From: Bacteroides oleiciplenus YIT 12058
GTDB taxonomy: Bacteria; Bacteroidota; Bacteroidia; Bacteroidales; Bacteroidaceae
DNA: 64,000 nt
Assembly (NCBI RefSeq): GCF_000315485.1
Contig: NZ_JH992940.1
Coordinates: forward strand, 124,001 to 188,000
Direction of reading: 5' to 3'
Positions 56,269-64,000 of the stretch are shown piece after piece (the stretch's first letter is position 1; each line of letters starts with the position of its first letter). The notes under the pieces were generated by a model. The model did not search any database, was not told the origin of the DNA, and saw nothing but the letters and a program-made list of their open reading frames with translations. The position numbers were made by a program, and so were the translations under genes.

Positions 56269-56450
56269 TAAATGCTAGTACAATCTTATGTTTATATTCA
56301 CAAATCTTGATAGTGAATTTTGTTGGATTACATTTGATATCTGATATGATTTAGGGTATATTTCTTTGAGAAGCAAAAAATCTCTTCAGAAAAGAAAATT
56401 ATTGATTGGGAATGATTAGTTTTGCATATTGTTTTTGATTATAAAAAAAT

Positions 56451-58976
56451 ATGCATATGATTGATTTTAGAAAGAAAATAGCAGTCGGTACTGCAATTGT
56501 CAAAACTAACCCTATTGAAATATATGATACTCTTGACCGTGCAAGTGATAAGAATGCATTGCGGCCAGCGCAATTAGCTGTATTAGAAGACTGGTGGAAT
56601 AATTATAAAGATAAAAAAGATGTTATATTAAAATTACATACAGGACAAGGAAAAACATTGCTTGGGTTGCTTATTTTGCAGTCTAAGTTAAACTTAAACC
56701 AAGGACCAGTTCTTTACTTATGTCCAACGTATAATTTGGTAACACAAACATGTGAACAAGCTACACAATTTGGTATCAAATATTGTACTATTGGAGCAGA
56801 TAAAAATATTCCAATGGATTTTTATGATTCAAAATCTATTTTAATAACTTCAGTGCACAAATTATTTAATGGATTAACAAAATTTGGCTTACGTAATCGC
56901 TCTGAATCGGTAGGTAGTATTGTTCTAGATGATTCTCATGCATGTATTGATGCTATTCAAAAGGCTTTTACGATTATTATAAAAAAAGATGAAGATGGTT
57001 ATGAAAAAGTTCTTTCTATTTTTGAAAACGAGCTAGAGAAACAAGGATTAGGGACTTTGGAAGATATTAGGTTAGGAAATCATGATTCTTTTTTGTTGGT
57101 TCCCTATTGGGCTTGGCAAGAGAAAGTAGGTGAGATGGTTAGGCTTTTAGCTGGTTTACAAGAGAATTTGAATGTGAAATTTGCTTGGAATCTTATCAAA
57201 GATATAATAAAAGATTGCCAATGTTACATTTCAGGAAGCCATATCGAAATATCTCCTTATTGTAATCCAATAGAACAATTTGGAACATTTTCAAGAGCTG
57301 CTCATCGGGTATTAATGTCTGCTACTACTAATGATGATTCCTTTTTTATTAAAGGATTAGGACTTGATAAAGATGCGATAAAAGCTCCACTGCAATACCA
57401 TAAGGAAGCATGGTCTGGTGAAAAAATGATATTAATTCCTTCGATGTTTGATGAATCCTTAACTCGTTCTAGAATAATAGAAGAGTTTGCACGACCTTTG
57501 AAAAATAGAAAGTATGGTGTCATATCTTTAGTTCCAAGTTTTGCACATTCAGAATCTTGGAAAGCTCATAATGCGAGAATATCTACAGCGCTGACTATAG
57601 ATGAAGATATAAGTGTTTTGAAAAGTGGAAATTATGACTTTACAAATGTATTAGTTAATAGATATGATGGGATTGATTTAGCTGATAATAATTGTCGTAT
57701 TTTGATTATTGATTCAAAGCCATATGCAGAAAGTCTTTCTGACAGATATCAAGAGATGACACGTGTTGATAGTGAAGCTATTCTTATTAAAATTGCACAA
57801 AAAATAGAACAAGGATTGGGAAGAGGAGTAAGAGGAGAAAGGGATTATTGTGTCATTATCCTTACTGGTGCAGAGCTAATTAACATTATTCAAAACAAGC
57901 GAACTAGGAGTTTCTTTTCATCCCAAACCCAAACTCAGATTCAAATAGGATTGGATATAACAAAGTACTCTAAAGAAGATGCTTCATTAGATGATAAAAT
58001 GAAACTGTTGAACAGCTTAATAATGCAATGTATAAATAGAGATGAAGGTTGGAAATATTTTTATATAAGTAGAATGAATGATGCACCAGTTGTATCTAAA
58101 GAAGAAAGAGTTTTGAATATACTACAATTAGAGAAGGAAGCTGAGTTACAGTATAAGTATGGAGAGTGTCAAAAGGCTGTTGATATAATTCAAAGACTTA
58201 TAGACACATATATTAACGATAATAGCGAAAAAGGATGGTATATGCAAGAAATGGCACGCTATTTATATTCAAAAAACAAAGTAGATTCAAACAAGAAGCA
58301 GATTATTGCTCACAAGTTGAATAATTATTTGTTGAAGCCGCGTGAGGGGATGGATTTAGTTAACATTAGCTTTGTGAATCAGAATCGAATAAATAATATT
58401 ATTTCTTGGGTAAGGCAGTTTGATAATCATGATTTATTGATGATACAATTAGAGGAGACTCTCGGAAATCTCCAATTTGGAATTAAAGCGGACACTTTTG
58501 AAAGGTCTTTGAATGAATTAGGGCACATTCTTGGTTTTATAGTAGAGAGACCTGATAAACAACGTGGTGAGGGACCTGATAACTTATGGTGTGTGAGGGA
58601 TAATGATTATATACTTTTTGAATGTAAAAATGAAGTTAAAGAACAAAGGGGGGAAATTAATAAAACTGAGATGGGGCAAATAAATAATTCTTGCTTATGG
58701 TTTGAAAGAGTATATCATGCAGAATATATTCCTATATTAATTGCCCCCACAAATAAAGTGACTTCGGCAGGCGGATTTCATAAAGCCCAATTAGCTATTA
58801 TGAAAAAGAAGCAATTGCATAGTCTGATAGATAATACAAGACTGTTTTTTAAAGGGATACGAGAATTAGACATTAACGGTTTATCTCATGTGGAAATTCA
58901 AAAGTTATTAGATGCGAATCATTTATCTATTGATGATTTAAAAAGCACTTACGCGGAAAAGCCTATTCAAAAATAG
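56451..58976 (+). CDS. XPD/DinG-like SF2 helicase fused to a PD-(D/E)XK-like nuclease domain; candidate defence protein
   Basis: 841 aa. Helicase motifs: Walker A HTGQGKT (63-69), motif II VLDDSH (158-163), SAT in LMSATTND (290-292), motif V-like RYDGIDLADNNCRILIID (404-421) and motif VI QGLGRGVRGERD (454-465). The motif V/VI style and the DDSH box recall XPD/DinG helicases, but no obvious four-cysteine iron-sulphur cluster was seen. Residues 560-610 look TPR-like. Near the C-terminus E684, GPDNLW (D710) and FECK (E724, K726) fit a PD-(D/E)XK core. A helicase-nuclease after a lone XRE gene in a recombinase-bearing island suggests anti-phage or anti-plasmid defence. I cannot match it to a named system. 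ATG 56457 is an alternative start. Confidence 0.75.
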   Translation: MHMIDFRKKIAVGTAIVKTNPIEIYDTLDRASDKNALRPAQLAVLEDWWNNYKDKKDVILKLHTGQGKTLLGLLILQSKLNLNQGPVLYLCPTYNLVTQTCEQATQFGIKYCTIGADKNIPMDFYDSKSILITSVHKLFNGLTKFGLRNRSESVGSIVLDDSHACIDAIQKAFTIIIKKDEDGYEKVLSIFENELEKQGLGTLEDIRLGNHDSFLLVPYWAWQEKVGEMVRLLAGLQENLNVKFAWNLIKDIIKDCQCYISGSHIEISPYCNPIEQFGTFSRAAHRVLMSATTNDDSFFIKGLGLDKDAIKAPLQYHKEAWSGEKMILIPSMFDESLTRSRIIEEFARPLKNRKYGVISLVPSFAHSESWKAHNARISTALTIDEDISVLKSGNYDFTNVLVNRYDGIDLADNNCRILIIDSKPYAESLSDRYQEMTRVDSEAILIKIAQKIEQGLGRGVRGERDYCVIILTGAELINIIQNKRTRSFFSSQTQTQIQIGLDITKYSKEDASLDDKMKLLNSLIMQCINRDEGWKYFYISRMNDAPVVSKEERVLNILQLEKEAELQYKYGECQKAVDIIQRLIDTYINDNSEKGWYMQEMARYLYSKNKVDSNKKQIIAHKLNNYLLKPREGMDLVNISFVNQNRINNIISWVRQFDNHDLLMIQLEETLGNLQFGIKADTFERSLNELGHILGFIVERPDKQRGEGPDNLWCVRDNDYILFECKNEVKEQRGEINKTEMGQINNSCLWFERVYHAEYIPILIAPTNKVTSAGGFHKAQLAIMKKKQLHSLIDNTRLFFKGIRELDINGLSHVEIQKLLDANHLSIDDLKSTYAEKPIQK

Positions 58977-58992
58977 AAAACTATTTTTTTAG
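58970..58992 (+). terminator. intrinsic terminator at the end of the helicase gene
   Basis: AAAATAG, AAAA, CTATTTTTTT: a short A/T-rich stem overlapping the stop codon, followed by a T run. Confidence 0.5.
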
Positions 58993-59327
58993 GTTATTAG
59001 CCATCAAAGTAATGAATGTGATTTGTATATCAATATTCACAAAGAATAGAAATGAATATTAAGAATGTATGCAGATTGCTGATTATTAGTTGTTTATAGG
59101 GGCTCTGTGTGAAAACGTAATTTGCAGGCATTCACTTTTATAGTATATTGTATATTTGTGAATATTAACTTCCTAATAGGTGTTGATAATACTGACCTTA
59201 TTTCCTTTATTGGCTTATATTTTCTAAGCGAGTTGCGTAAAACAAGTGCGTAAAAGAGTGCGTAAATTGATTTGCGTAAGATAAGTGCGCAATTATGATT
59301 TTTTAGTATATGATTTAATGCTCTGTA
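58977..59327. other. 351-bp non-coding right end of the island
   Basis: No gene seen. It contains the iteron-like array at 59234-59292 and otherwise AT-rich sequence. Confidence 0.5.
59234..59292. repeat. five iteron-like TGCGTAA repeats
   Basis: TGCGTAA at 59234, 59247, 59259 and 59273, and TGCGCAA at 59286, all in the same orientation with 12-14 bp steps, close to one helical turn plus. The spacing suggests binding sites for a replication or recombination protein near the island's right end. Confidence 0.7.
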
Positions 59328-59423
59328 TTATAGTTGATTAATTAAGGATGTGTTCATTTCGACTATATGCATAGGCGGGTATTCCTGCTTGTTGTGGTCG
59401 TTGAGTTGAATTTGTTGTTCCAT
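59328..59423 (-). pseudogene. 5' remnant of a paralogue of the 229-aa gene
   Basis: It encodes only MEQQIQLNDHNKQEYPPMHI and 11 further residues before TAA. The first 17 residues match the start of the intact gene at 59506-60195 (MEQNLQLNNHNRQEYPPIDI), and the DNA similarity stops near 59365. It is therefore the leftover start of a tandem duplicate whose body is gone, perhaps lost when the island arrived. Confidence 0.7.
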
Positions 59424-59446
59424 AAGTTATTTCAATAGCTAATTTG

Positions 59447-59460
59447 TGGCGAATTCGCCA
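59447..59460. repeat. 14-bp perfect palindrome upstream of the gene remnant
   Basis: TGGCGAATTCGCCA, between the intact 229-aa gene and the remnant. It may be an operator or a small hairpin. Confidence 0.5.
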
Positions 59461-59505
59461 TAATTAAAATTCGGATAATAGAGTTTTTCTTATATTCTAT
59501 AATAT

Positions 59506-60195
59506 TTATTTTCGCCAAAGATACGAAATTAGTCTCTTAAATATATTATTTTTCTTAGAAGGAGATGTATCGGTACAATTTTTGCCTAGTTGGGTCTTAT
59601 ATTGTGAATCAGGATTTTCTATCCATTGTTTGAAAAAGGTTAGAGTATATTCATACCAATTCTCCTTTGTTAAAGATGAATCATTCCAATACCATTGATT
59701 CCCTAATTCTTTTACTTCGTCTATGGCATTAGATAACAAATAGAAATCGTATAAGAAATCATTGTATTCATTATCTATACATTGTTGTTCAAGTTTTCTT
59801 AAGGTTGCAGATACTTTATTCTTATCAGGTGATTGTACCACTGATTTTACTAAGAATAGACTATATAGTATAATAACAGTATTTGCTTCAATTTCATTAA
59901 GATGCAGTTCTTTGAAAATTTTATCCGTTAATTCTGCAAATTCAAAAGGATTGCAATGGATATCCTCTCCGGCTAATATAAGAAGATTTTCTGTTTCATA
60001 TCCGGTCATCAGCATCTCGAAAGCCCAATCCTTCCATTGAGCATTGATACTGAGATTTTGTTGCTTATAAAGCAATACTTCTGCAGTTGACGGGACTTTC
60101 TGTAATAACTCATTGAGAGTTGCATCAAGTTTCATTATATCAATAGGTGGGTATTCCTGCCTGTTGTGATTGTTGAGTTGAAGGTTTTGCTCCAT
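59506..60195 (-). CDS. hypothetical cytoplasmic protein
   Basis: 229 aa, acidic and helical, without signal peptide or membrane segment. Recognisable only by its own paralogue fragment downstream. The middle part (EFAELTDKIFKELHLNEIEANTVIILYSLFLVKSVV) is helical and could mediate protein contacts; the end is basic (SPSKKNNIFKRLISYLWRK). It has its own promoter box and lies after a terminator, so it is transcribed apart from the upstream membrane-protein gene. Function unknown. Confidence 0.65.
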   Translation of the reverse strand: MEQNLQLNNHNRQEYPPIDIMKLDATLNELLQKVPSTAEVLLYKQQNLSINAQWKDWAFEMLMTGYETENLLILAGEDIHCNPFEFAELTDKIFKELHLNEIEANTVIILYSLFLVKSVVQSPDKNKVSATLRKLEQQCIDNEYNDFLYDFYLLSNAIDEVKELGNQWYWNDSSLTKENWYEYTLTFFKQWIENPDSQYKTQLGKNCTDTSPSKKNNIFKRLISYLWRK

Positions 60196-60222
60196 ATTGT
60201 CGAATCATGTATCATACAGCAT

Positions 60223-60230
60223 CAAAGATA
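60223..60230 (-). promoter_or_regulatory. -7 promoter box for the 229-aa gene
   Basis: Minus-strand TATCTTTG, 28 bp before the ATG at 60195 and just downstream of the terminator of the previous gene. Confidence 0.55.
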
Positions 60231-60232
60231 AC

Positions 60233-60275
60233 AAAATCCTGCACATGTATGATGGAGTGTGCAGGATTTTTCAAT
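60233..60275. terminator. intrinsic terminator after the membrane-protein gene
   Basis: AAAATCCTGCAC (60233-60244) pairs perfectly with GTGCAGGATTTT (60259-60270), with A and T tracts on both sides, so it can work in either direction. Confidence 0.85.
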
Positions 60276-60290
60276 TATAACGATGAATGT

Positions 60291-61553
60291 TTAATGCATA
60301 ATGAAATTTCGGAAGAATCGCCAGCAAGCAATGTACATGATACCAATACCTGCAACCAGATAAGCCCAAATTACAATAAAGACAGATGCTTGCACCTGCG
60401 AGTAATCATCATAGCGGTATTTATTATCTCCGGTAATAGTATCAATGGGATCTTGAGTATCAAATATATAAGTGATAACTTTCGCATTTCCCACGATTTT
60501 AGCCAACGTACCTAAAAATCCGGTTGAAACATGAGAACTATTTGCGATTTTATTTAGTATAAGATATTGAGGAGCAAAGGAAGCTAAATAATAAACGGCT
60601 ATTGCTCCTGCAAAAAGAATGGCAATCAAAAGATCACTCATCAAATAGCCAACCAATAATGTTGCAATACCTGCGGCTATCATGACAGAATAAGAACCGT
60701 CGAACAAACGTCTCTGACTATTGGTAAGAATATGTGCGTATTGCTGTAAATTATGCACTGCCTCAGGATTAGTAGGAGCTACCTCTATTGCTTGACGCAA
60801 ATAATCGGCACACTTTTTATATTGCCTTTTCTTTAATAAAATCAGGTATGACGCACCACTCGGATGATTCTGAAATATAGTGAGTTCTTGTCGTAATTTC
60901 TCAAGTAATCCTGTTGCTTGCGCATTTTCTGCCGGAGTACTTTGAGGATTTTTCCCATTAGAACGTCTGACTGTTGAGAAGTACTCTGTGGTGTATACCT
61001 GGTCAAACTCATTTTTCTTGTTGATAATGAAAAGACTATAACCTGCCATAGCCATAATCAGAATTACTGCGCCTACGATACCAGTCCAACTGATGGGAGA
61101 GGACGCTTCATTATCAAATTCATTGATAGTAGGGCTTTCAGCACTTGTTTCCAGATTCTGTATATCTGACTTCCTGAGCAGAAGCTTATCAGGTAAACTG
61201 TTGGCTCCATTTGTGTTGAGTTCAATAGATTTATTATCAGGATTATAAGTCATTTGCATCTTAAATTCTCCCATTTCAGTATCAAGAACTTTTTGTAGTG
61301 AGGCATTATTTCCTTTCACTTCAACCTCTTCTATTGAATAGTAACTGCCATCGGAAAAGGCAAATGTTCCGTAGCACAAAGCCCCATCCATATCGAATCC
61401 ATTTTCAATACTTTTCTGATACAAGTCGAGCTGAATGGTTCCATTCTTCTCTTCTTGTTCATATAGCCAAGTACCCTTAAAAGTATTTTGTTGTGCAGAT
61501 GTCATGGTAATACCCATGAAACAAAGGAATAATAATATAGTTATCCGTTTCAT
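60291..61553 (-). CDS. membrane protein with lipocalin-like N-terminal part, function unknown
   Basis: 420 aa from ATG 61553 (MKRITILLFLCFMGITMTSAQ), which gives a clean signal peptide; the longer frame adds 27 unrelated residues. The exported first part (FKGTWLYEQEEKNGTIQL, YYSIEEVEVKG) is beta-rich. It is followed by a helix (WTGIVGAVILIMAMAGYSLFII), a TPR-like stretch (YLRQAIEVAPTNPEAVHNLQQY) and three more C-terminal membrane helices. It is preceded by an unusually long leader. I do not recognise the family. Confidence 0.7.
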   Translation of the reverse strand: MKRITILLFLCFMGITMTSAQQNTFKGTWLYEQEEKNGTIQLDLYQKSIENGFDMDGALCYGTFAFSDGSYYSIEEVEVKGNNASLQKVLDTEMGEFKMQMTYNPDNKSIELNTNGANSLPDKLLLRKSDIQNLETSAESPTINEFDNEASSPISWTGIVGAVILIMAMAGYSLFIINKKNEFDQVYTTEYFSTVRRSNGKNPQSTPAENAQATGLLEKLRQELTIFQNHPSGASYLILLKKRQYKKCADYLRQAIEVAPTNPEAVHNLQQYAHILTNSQRRLFDGSYSVMIAAGIATLLVGYLMSDLLIAILFAGAIAVYYLASFAPQYLILNKIANSSHVSTGFLGTLAKIVGNAKVITYIFDTQDPIDTITGDNKYRYDDYSQVQASVFIVIWAYLVAGIGIMYIACWRFFRNFIMH

Positions 61554-61806
61554 ATTACTTGTTTTTAGTTTTCTAGATTTCTGTTCCATTAATTTTTTGC
61601 TACTGTTAGATGTAGTTGTTAGAGAAGATTTCATCTGAGGGTGGGGATTTAGTATGAATCTCTGTGGAAACGGAGAAAAGAGTGTAACTTGGAAAGGAAT
61701 GATTCCTTGTCCATACGTTTGTAGTTCTGCTGATTGATTTCATTACAGATATAAGTGTTATATGCCCGTCAATTCCCCAAAGCAAGCGGGTTCTAAAATA
61801 GAAGAA

Positions 61807-61886
61807 CGTGGGAACTGTTACTATGATATCCATATTTCGAGGCTCTGGTAAAGCCCACCTACGATATAACAAGTAACAGTCCCACG
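61807..61886 (-). ncRNA. candidate structured leader or small RNA (long hairpin)
   Basis: 61807-61822 and 61872-61886 are reverse complements over 15 bp with a one-base bulge. Inside lie short A/T pairs and an inner GGCT/AGCC hairpin (61841-61855). The whole could fold as a bulged rod of about 80 nt. It lies in the predicted leader of the 420-aa gene. A 6S-like or regulatory RNA is possible but unproven. Confidence 0.4.
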
Positions 61887-62010
61887 CTCCATACGGATAT
61901 ATAACAAATATATATATATACGATGTGCGTGAGACCCGTTTACTTATTATTAACTCGTAGGTTTGAAATTTACCAGATTCCGAAATATGAGTAATAATAA
62001 AAACGTCCTC

Positions 62011-62052
62011 AAAAAAAGAAAGTGTCTCTTCTTTTCTATAGAAGTCAACACT
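62011..62052 (-). terminator. terminator-like hairpin just after a promoter (possible attenuator)
   Basis: Read on the minus strand: AGTGT (62048-62052) pairs with ACACT (62021-62025) and CTTCT (62040-62044) with AGAAG (62028-62032), followed by TTCTTTTTTT. It starts within a few bases of the predicted transcription start. Confidence 0.55.
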
Positions 62053-62055
62053 GCA

Positions 62056-62085
62056 CAAATATAAAGATTTAAATATTTGTACAAA
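62056..62085 (-). promoter_or_regulatory. consensus promoter reading into the structured leader
   Basis: Minus strand: -7 box TATATTTG at 62056-62063 and -33 box TTTG at 62082-62085, 18 bp apart. This is a full consensus. It predicts a leader of nearly 500 nt before the 420-aa gene. Confidence 0.6.
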
Positions 62086-62353
62086 TCGCATAAAGAGTAA
62101 AATTACTCTTTATTAACGTTGATGTAAACAGGTATAGCTATTCGGCTAAATGAAATCTACTAATTTTCTCTCAGTTTCTTTAAATAATCCTCTTACTAAG
62201 GTCTGGGTGTTAGCTATTCTATTCTTTAAAGAATTCTACTTTACCTTTAAAGATATTGTGATTTAAATGCTATCTGAATAGGAATCTATCAGAATTTACT
62301 TATTTTTGCATAGAACTTCTTGTAGAAGCAACCTTTAACTAATCGAAAATCGA

Positions 62354-64000
62354 ATGAAGAAAATAATCATATTCCTATATATATGTGGTGTATGTATGTG
62401 CCAGCTTCATGCTGCTACCAATAATGTTGTAGACTCCCTTTTATCACAACTGGACCAAGTAATCCAAAACCGTCCCGTATACATAGAACAAAAAGAAAAG
62501 AAACTGAATGACCTGAGAAAAGCCCTCAGACAACGTATTTCCGACGAGAACCGATTTACCTTGTTAGGTGAGTATCTGGATGAATACCGTTCTTATAACA
62601 CAGACTCTTCTCTCTACATCTCACGCGAGAGATACCAGGTGGCACTGCGGATGAAGAACAAAGAACATCAAGACAACGCTCTTATGAATACCGCCGAGAT
62701 TATGGGTACGGCAGGCATGTACAAAGAAGCCATTGACCTGATGCACAACGTACAAATCAATCAGTTGCCTGATGAACTCCACCCATACTATTATCATATC
62801 TACCGTACAGTCTACGGTCTGATGGCCGATTATGCCGTTACCGAACGGGAGAAAAAACTCTATGCTGAAATAACAGACAAATATCGTGATTCCTTGCTGT
62901 TGGTCAATAAGGACAACCTTCTGGTGTACACACTGATTCAGTCCGACCAGTACAATGTGCGGGGTGAGTTTGATGATGCCATTCAGTTATTGACAGATTA
63001 TCTGGCAGGACAGATAGATAATGTACACGATGTGGCAATCTGTGCCTACACATTATCGGAATCATACCGCCTGAAAGAAGACACCGAAAAAGAGAAAGAG
63101 TATCTGATTCTTTCCTCCATCGCAGATATGAAGTCTGCGGTGCGCGAATATATTTCTCTGCGAAAGCTGGCTGTGTTGCTCTATCAGGAAGGAGATATAG
63201 ACCGTGCCTATTCTTATTTGAAGCTCTGTATGGACGATGCCGTGTTCTGTAATGCCCGGTTGCGTATTCTGGAAATCTTGCAAATCTTCCCCTTTATCAA
63301 CGACGCTTACCAACAGAAGACCGATAAGCAACAGGAACAAATGGAGTGGGCATTAGTCTCTATCAGCCTGTTGTCCATCTTTCTTCTGATAGCTATCTTC
63401 TATGTATATAAGCAAATGAAACGCGTGGCTGCTGCACGCCATGAAGTGGTGGATGCCAATAAGCGACTGAAAGAATTGAATGAAGAACTCCACCGCTACA
63501 ATCTGCAACTGAAAGAAGCCAATCACATCATTGCCGAAAACTCTTATTTGAAAGAGGAATACATCGGACGATATATGGACCAGTGTTCCGTATATCTGGA
63601 GAAGATGGATAACTACCGCCGTTCATTGGGCAAGATAGCGGCAAGTGGTAAGGTGGACGAACTATATAAACACATCAAATCTTCCAAATTTATAGACGAA
63701 GAGCTGAAAGACTTTTATGCGAACTTCGACAACACCTTCTTGCAACTGTTCCCCACTTTTGTAGAAGACTTCAATGCTTTGCTTGCCGATGGCGAACAGA
63801 TTTATCCGAAAGCCAACGAACGGATGAGTACGGAGTTACGCATTTTCGCCTTGATTCGTTTGGGTATTACCGACAGTGTGAAGATAGCTCAGTTCTTGCG
63901 CTATTCTGTGACCACCATATATAATTACCGTACAAAGGTTCGCAACAAAGCCGTCGGCGAGCGTGACTTACTGGAACAGGAAGTGATGAAGATAGGTAAA
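62354..64000 (+). CDS. DUF6377-type membrane regulator (3' end outside window)
   Basis: 549 codons are visible, with no stop before the edge. An N-terminal signal peptide is followed by a TPR-like helical periplasmic region, a membrane helix at about residues 330-350 (WALVSISLLSIFLLIAIFYVY) and a coiled coil. A cytoplasmic DUF6377-like domain follows (IIAENSYLKEEYIGRYMDQCSVYL). Near the edge a winged-helix-like segment reads LRIFALIRLGITDSVKIAQFLRYSVTTIYNYRTKVRNKA, a probable DNA-binding helix-turn-helix. Proteins of this type in Bacteroides are membrane-bound regulators, often near polysaccharide-use genes, which would lie to the right of this window. Confidence 0.82.
   Translation, partial: MKKIIIFLYICGVCMCQLHAATNNVVDSLLSQLDQVIQNRPVYIEQKEKKLNDLRKALRQRISDENRFTLLGEYLDEYRSYNTDSSLYISRERYQVALRMKNKEHQDNALMNTAEIMGTAGMYKEAIDLMHNVQINQLPDELHPYYYHIYRTVYGLMADYAVTEREKKLYAEITDKYRDSLLLVNKDNLLVYTLIQSDQYNVRGEFDDAIQLLTDYLAGQIDNVHDVAICAYTLSESYRLKEDTEKEKEYLILSSIADMKSAVREYISLRKLAVLLYQEGDIDRAYSYLKLCMDDAVFCNARLRILEILQIFPFINDAYQQKTDKQQEQMEWALVSISLLSIFLLIAIFYVYKQMKRVAAARHEVVDANKRLKELNEELHRYNLQLKEANHIIAENSYLKEEYIGRYMDQCSVYLEKMDNYRRSLGKIAASGKVDELYKHIKSSKFIDEELKDFYANFDNTFLQLFPTFVEDFNALLADGEQIYPKANERMSTELRIFALIRLGITDSVKIAQFLRYSVTTIYNYRTKVRNKAVGERDLLEQEVMKIGK

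Larger units (their letters stand above)
48115..59365. mobile_element. AT-rich genomic island headed by a large serine recombinase
   Basis: The stretch is visibly more AT-rich than its flanks and holds two site-specific recombinases, a prim-pol-like replication protein, small mobile-element-type genes, an XRE regulator and cargo. The left limit is set at the recombinase start. The right limit is set where the similarity of the gene remnant at 59328-59423 to its intact paralogue breaks off, near 59365. I found no convincing att repeats: large serine recombinases leave only very short cores, so the exact ends are uncertain. No relaxase, conjugation or phage structural gene was seen. Confidence 0.6.
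61554..62353. other. 800-bp non-coding region with structured leader
   Basis: Between two divergent genes. It holds a minus-strand promoter, a terminator-like hairpin directly after it, and a long hairpin at 61807-61886. A plus-strand TATTTTTG box at 62301-62308 serves the DUF6377-type gene. A 161-codon open frame on the minus strand starts upstream of the promoter and shows no protein-like features. Confidence 0.6.

Noticed and set aside
59234..59292. Tail of a degenerate coding sequence
   Set aside because: No frame stays open across the repeats and the 12-14 bp period is not a multiple of three, so a repeat of binding sites is the better reading.
48078..59505. att direct repeats defining the island ends
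   Set aside because: I compared the left junction with the right-end sequence and found only the shared promoter word CAAAGATA, which is too common to count as an att core.
61606..62091. 161-codon open frame on the minus strand in the long leader
   Set aside because: Its start lies upstream of the best promoter, it spans a terminator-like hairpin and its sequence has no recognisable protein features. Chance openness is more likely.

Overview
The window looks like chromosome from a gut Bacteroides or close relative. Genes lack Shine-Dalgarno sites with few exceptions, many starts are preceded by the Bacteroidetes -7 promoter box TAnnTTTG, and lipoproteins, a fuc operon, a periplasmic-sensor hybrid kinase and a DUF6377-type regulator are all typical of that group. 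No rRNA, tRNA or CRISPR array was seen.

Layout. 1-748: 3'-truncated glycerophosphodiesterase. 819-5149 (minus): potABCD polyamine transporter, whose binding protein carries an unusual C-terminal membrane anchor. 5424-6971: AAA-ATPase/PD-(D/E)XK protein. 7104-26209: a concentration of glutamine-amide-using enzymes in two divergent blocks, asnB, gltD and gltB on the minus strand and glmS, a purF-like gene, carA and carB on the plus strand. Between the blocks lie an outer-membrane barrel protein, a MNT/HEPN-like nucleotidyltransferase pair and lspA. 26621-33399: fucR, fucI, fucA, fucK, a mutarotase and fucP, an L-fucose catabolic operon with a 15-bp sequence repeated before fucR and before fucI that is a good operator candidate. 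33628-36744: hybrid two-component sensor. 36836-43995: AraC regulator divergent from a five-gene drug-exporter-type operon (TolC, HlyD, fused double ABC ATPase, two ABC-2 permeases). 44045-48077: S41 protease lipoprotein, acyltransferase 3, Hsp20, AlaX-like editing protein.

48115 to about 59365 is an AT-rich genomic island. It begins with a large serine recombinase and carries a prim-pol-like replication protein, small mobile-element-type genes, a catalytic-domain-only tyrosine recombinase, a patatin/beta-barrel phospholipase with a partner lipoprotein, an XRE regulator and an XPD/DinG-like helicase fused to a PD-(D/E)XK-like domain. The XRE-helicase-nuclease pair is a candidate anti-mobile-element defence module. 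A 12-bp palindrome lies exactly inside the promoter of the lipoprotein-phospholipase pair, divergent from the XRE gene. The right edge is marked by five iteron-like TGCGTAA repeats and by the 5' remnant of a paralogue of the next gene.

59506-64000: two genes of unknown function with a long, structured leader that contains an early terminator-like hairpin, then the start of a DUF6377-type sensor/regulator.

A second theme is non-coding. Many intergenic gaps in the core hold large palindromes built from short repeated words, with a different word in each family: AATGCCACACTT (two loci), TTTAGTGATAAG (two loci, one a perfect 50-bp palindrome), TTGCCAAATTGCCACG (either side of lspA), CTCCGTA, and TAGTAGTCAGTAG.
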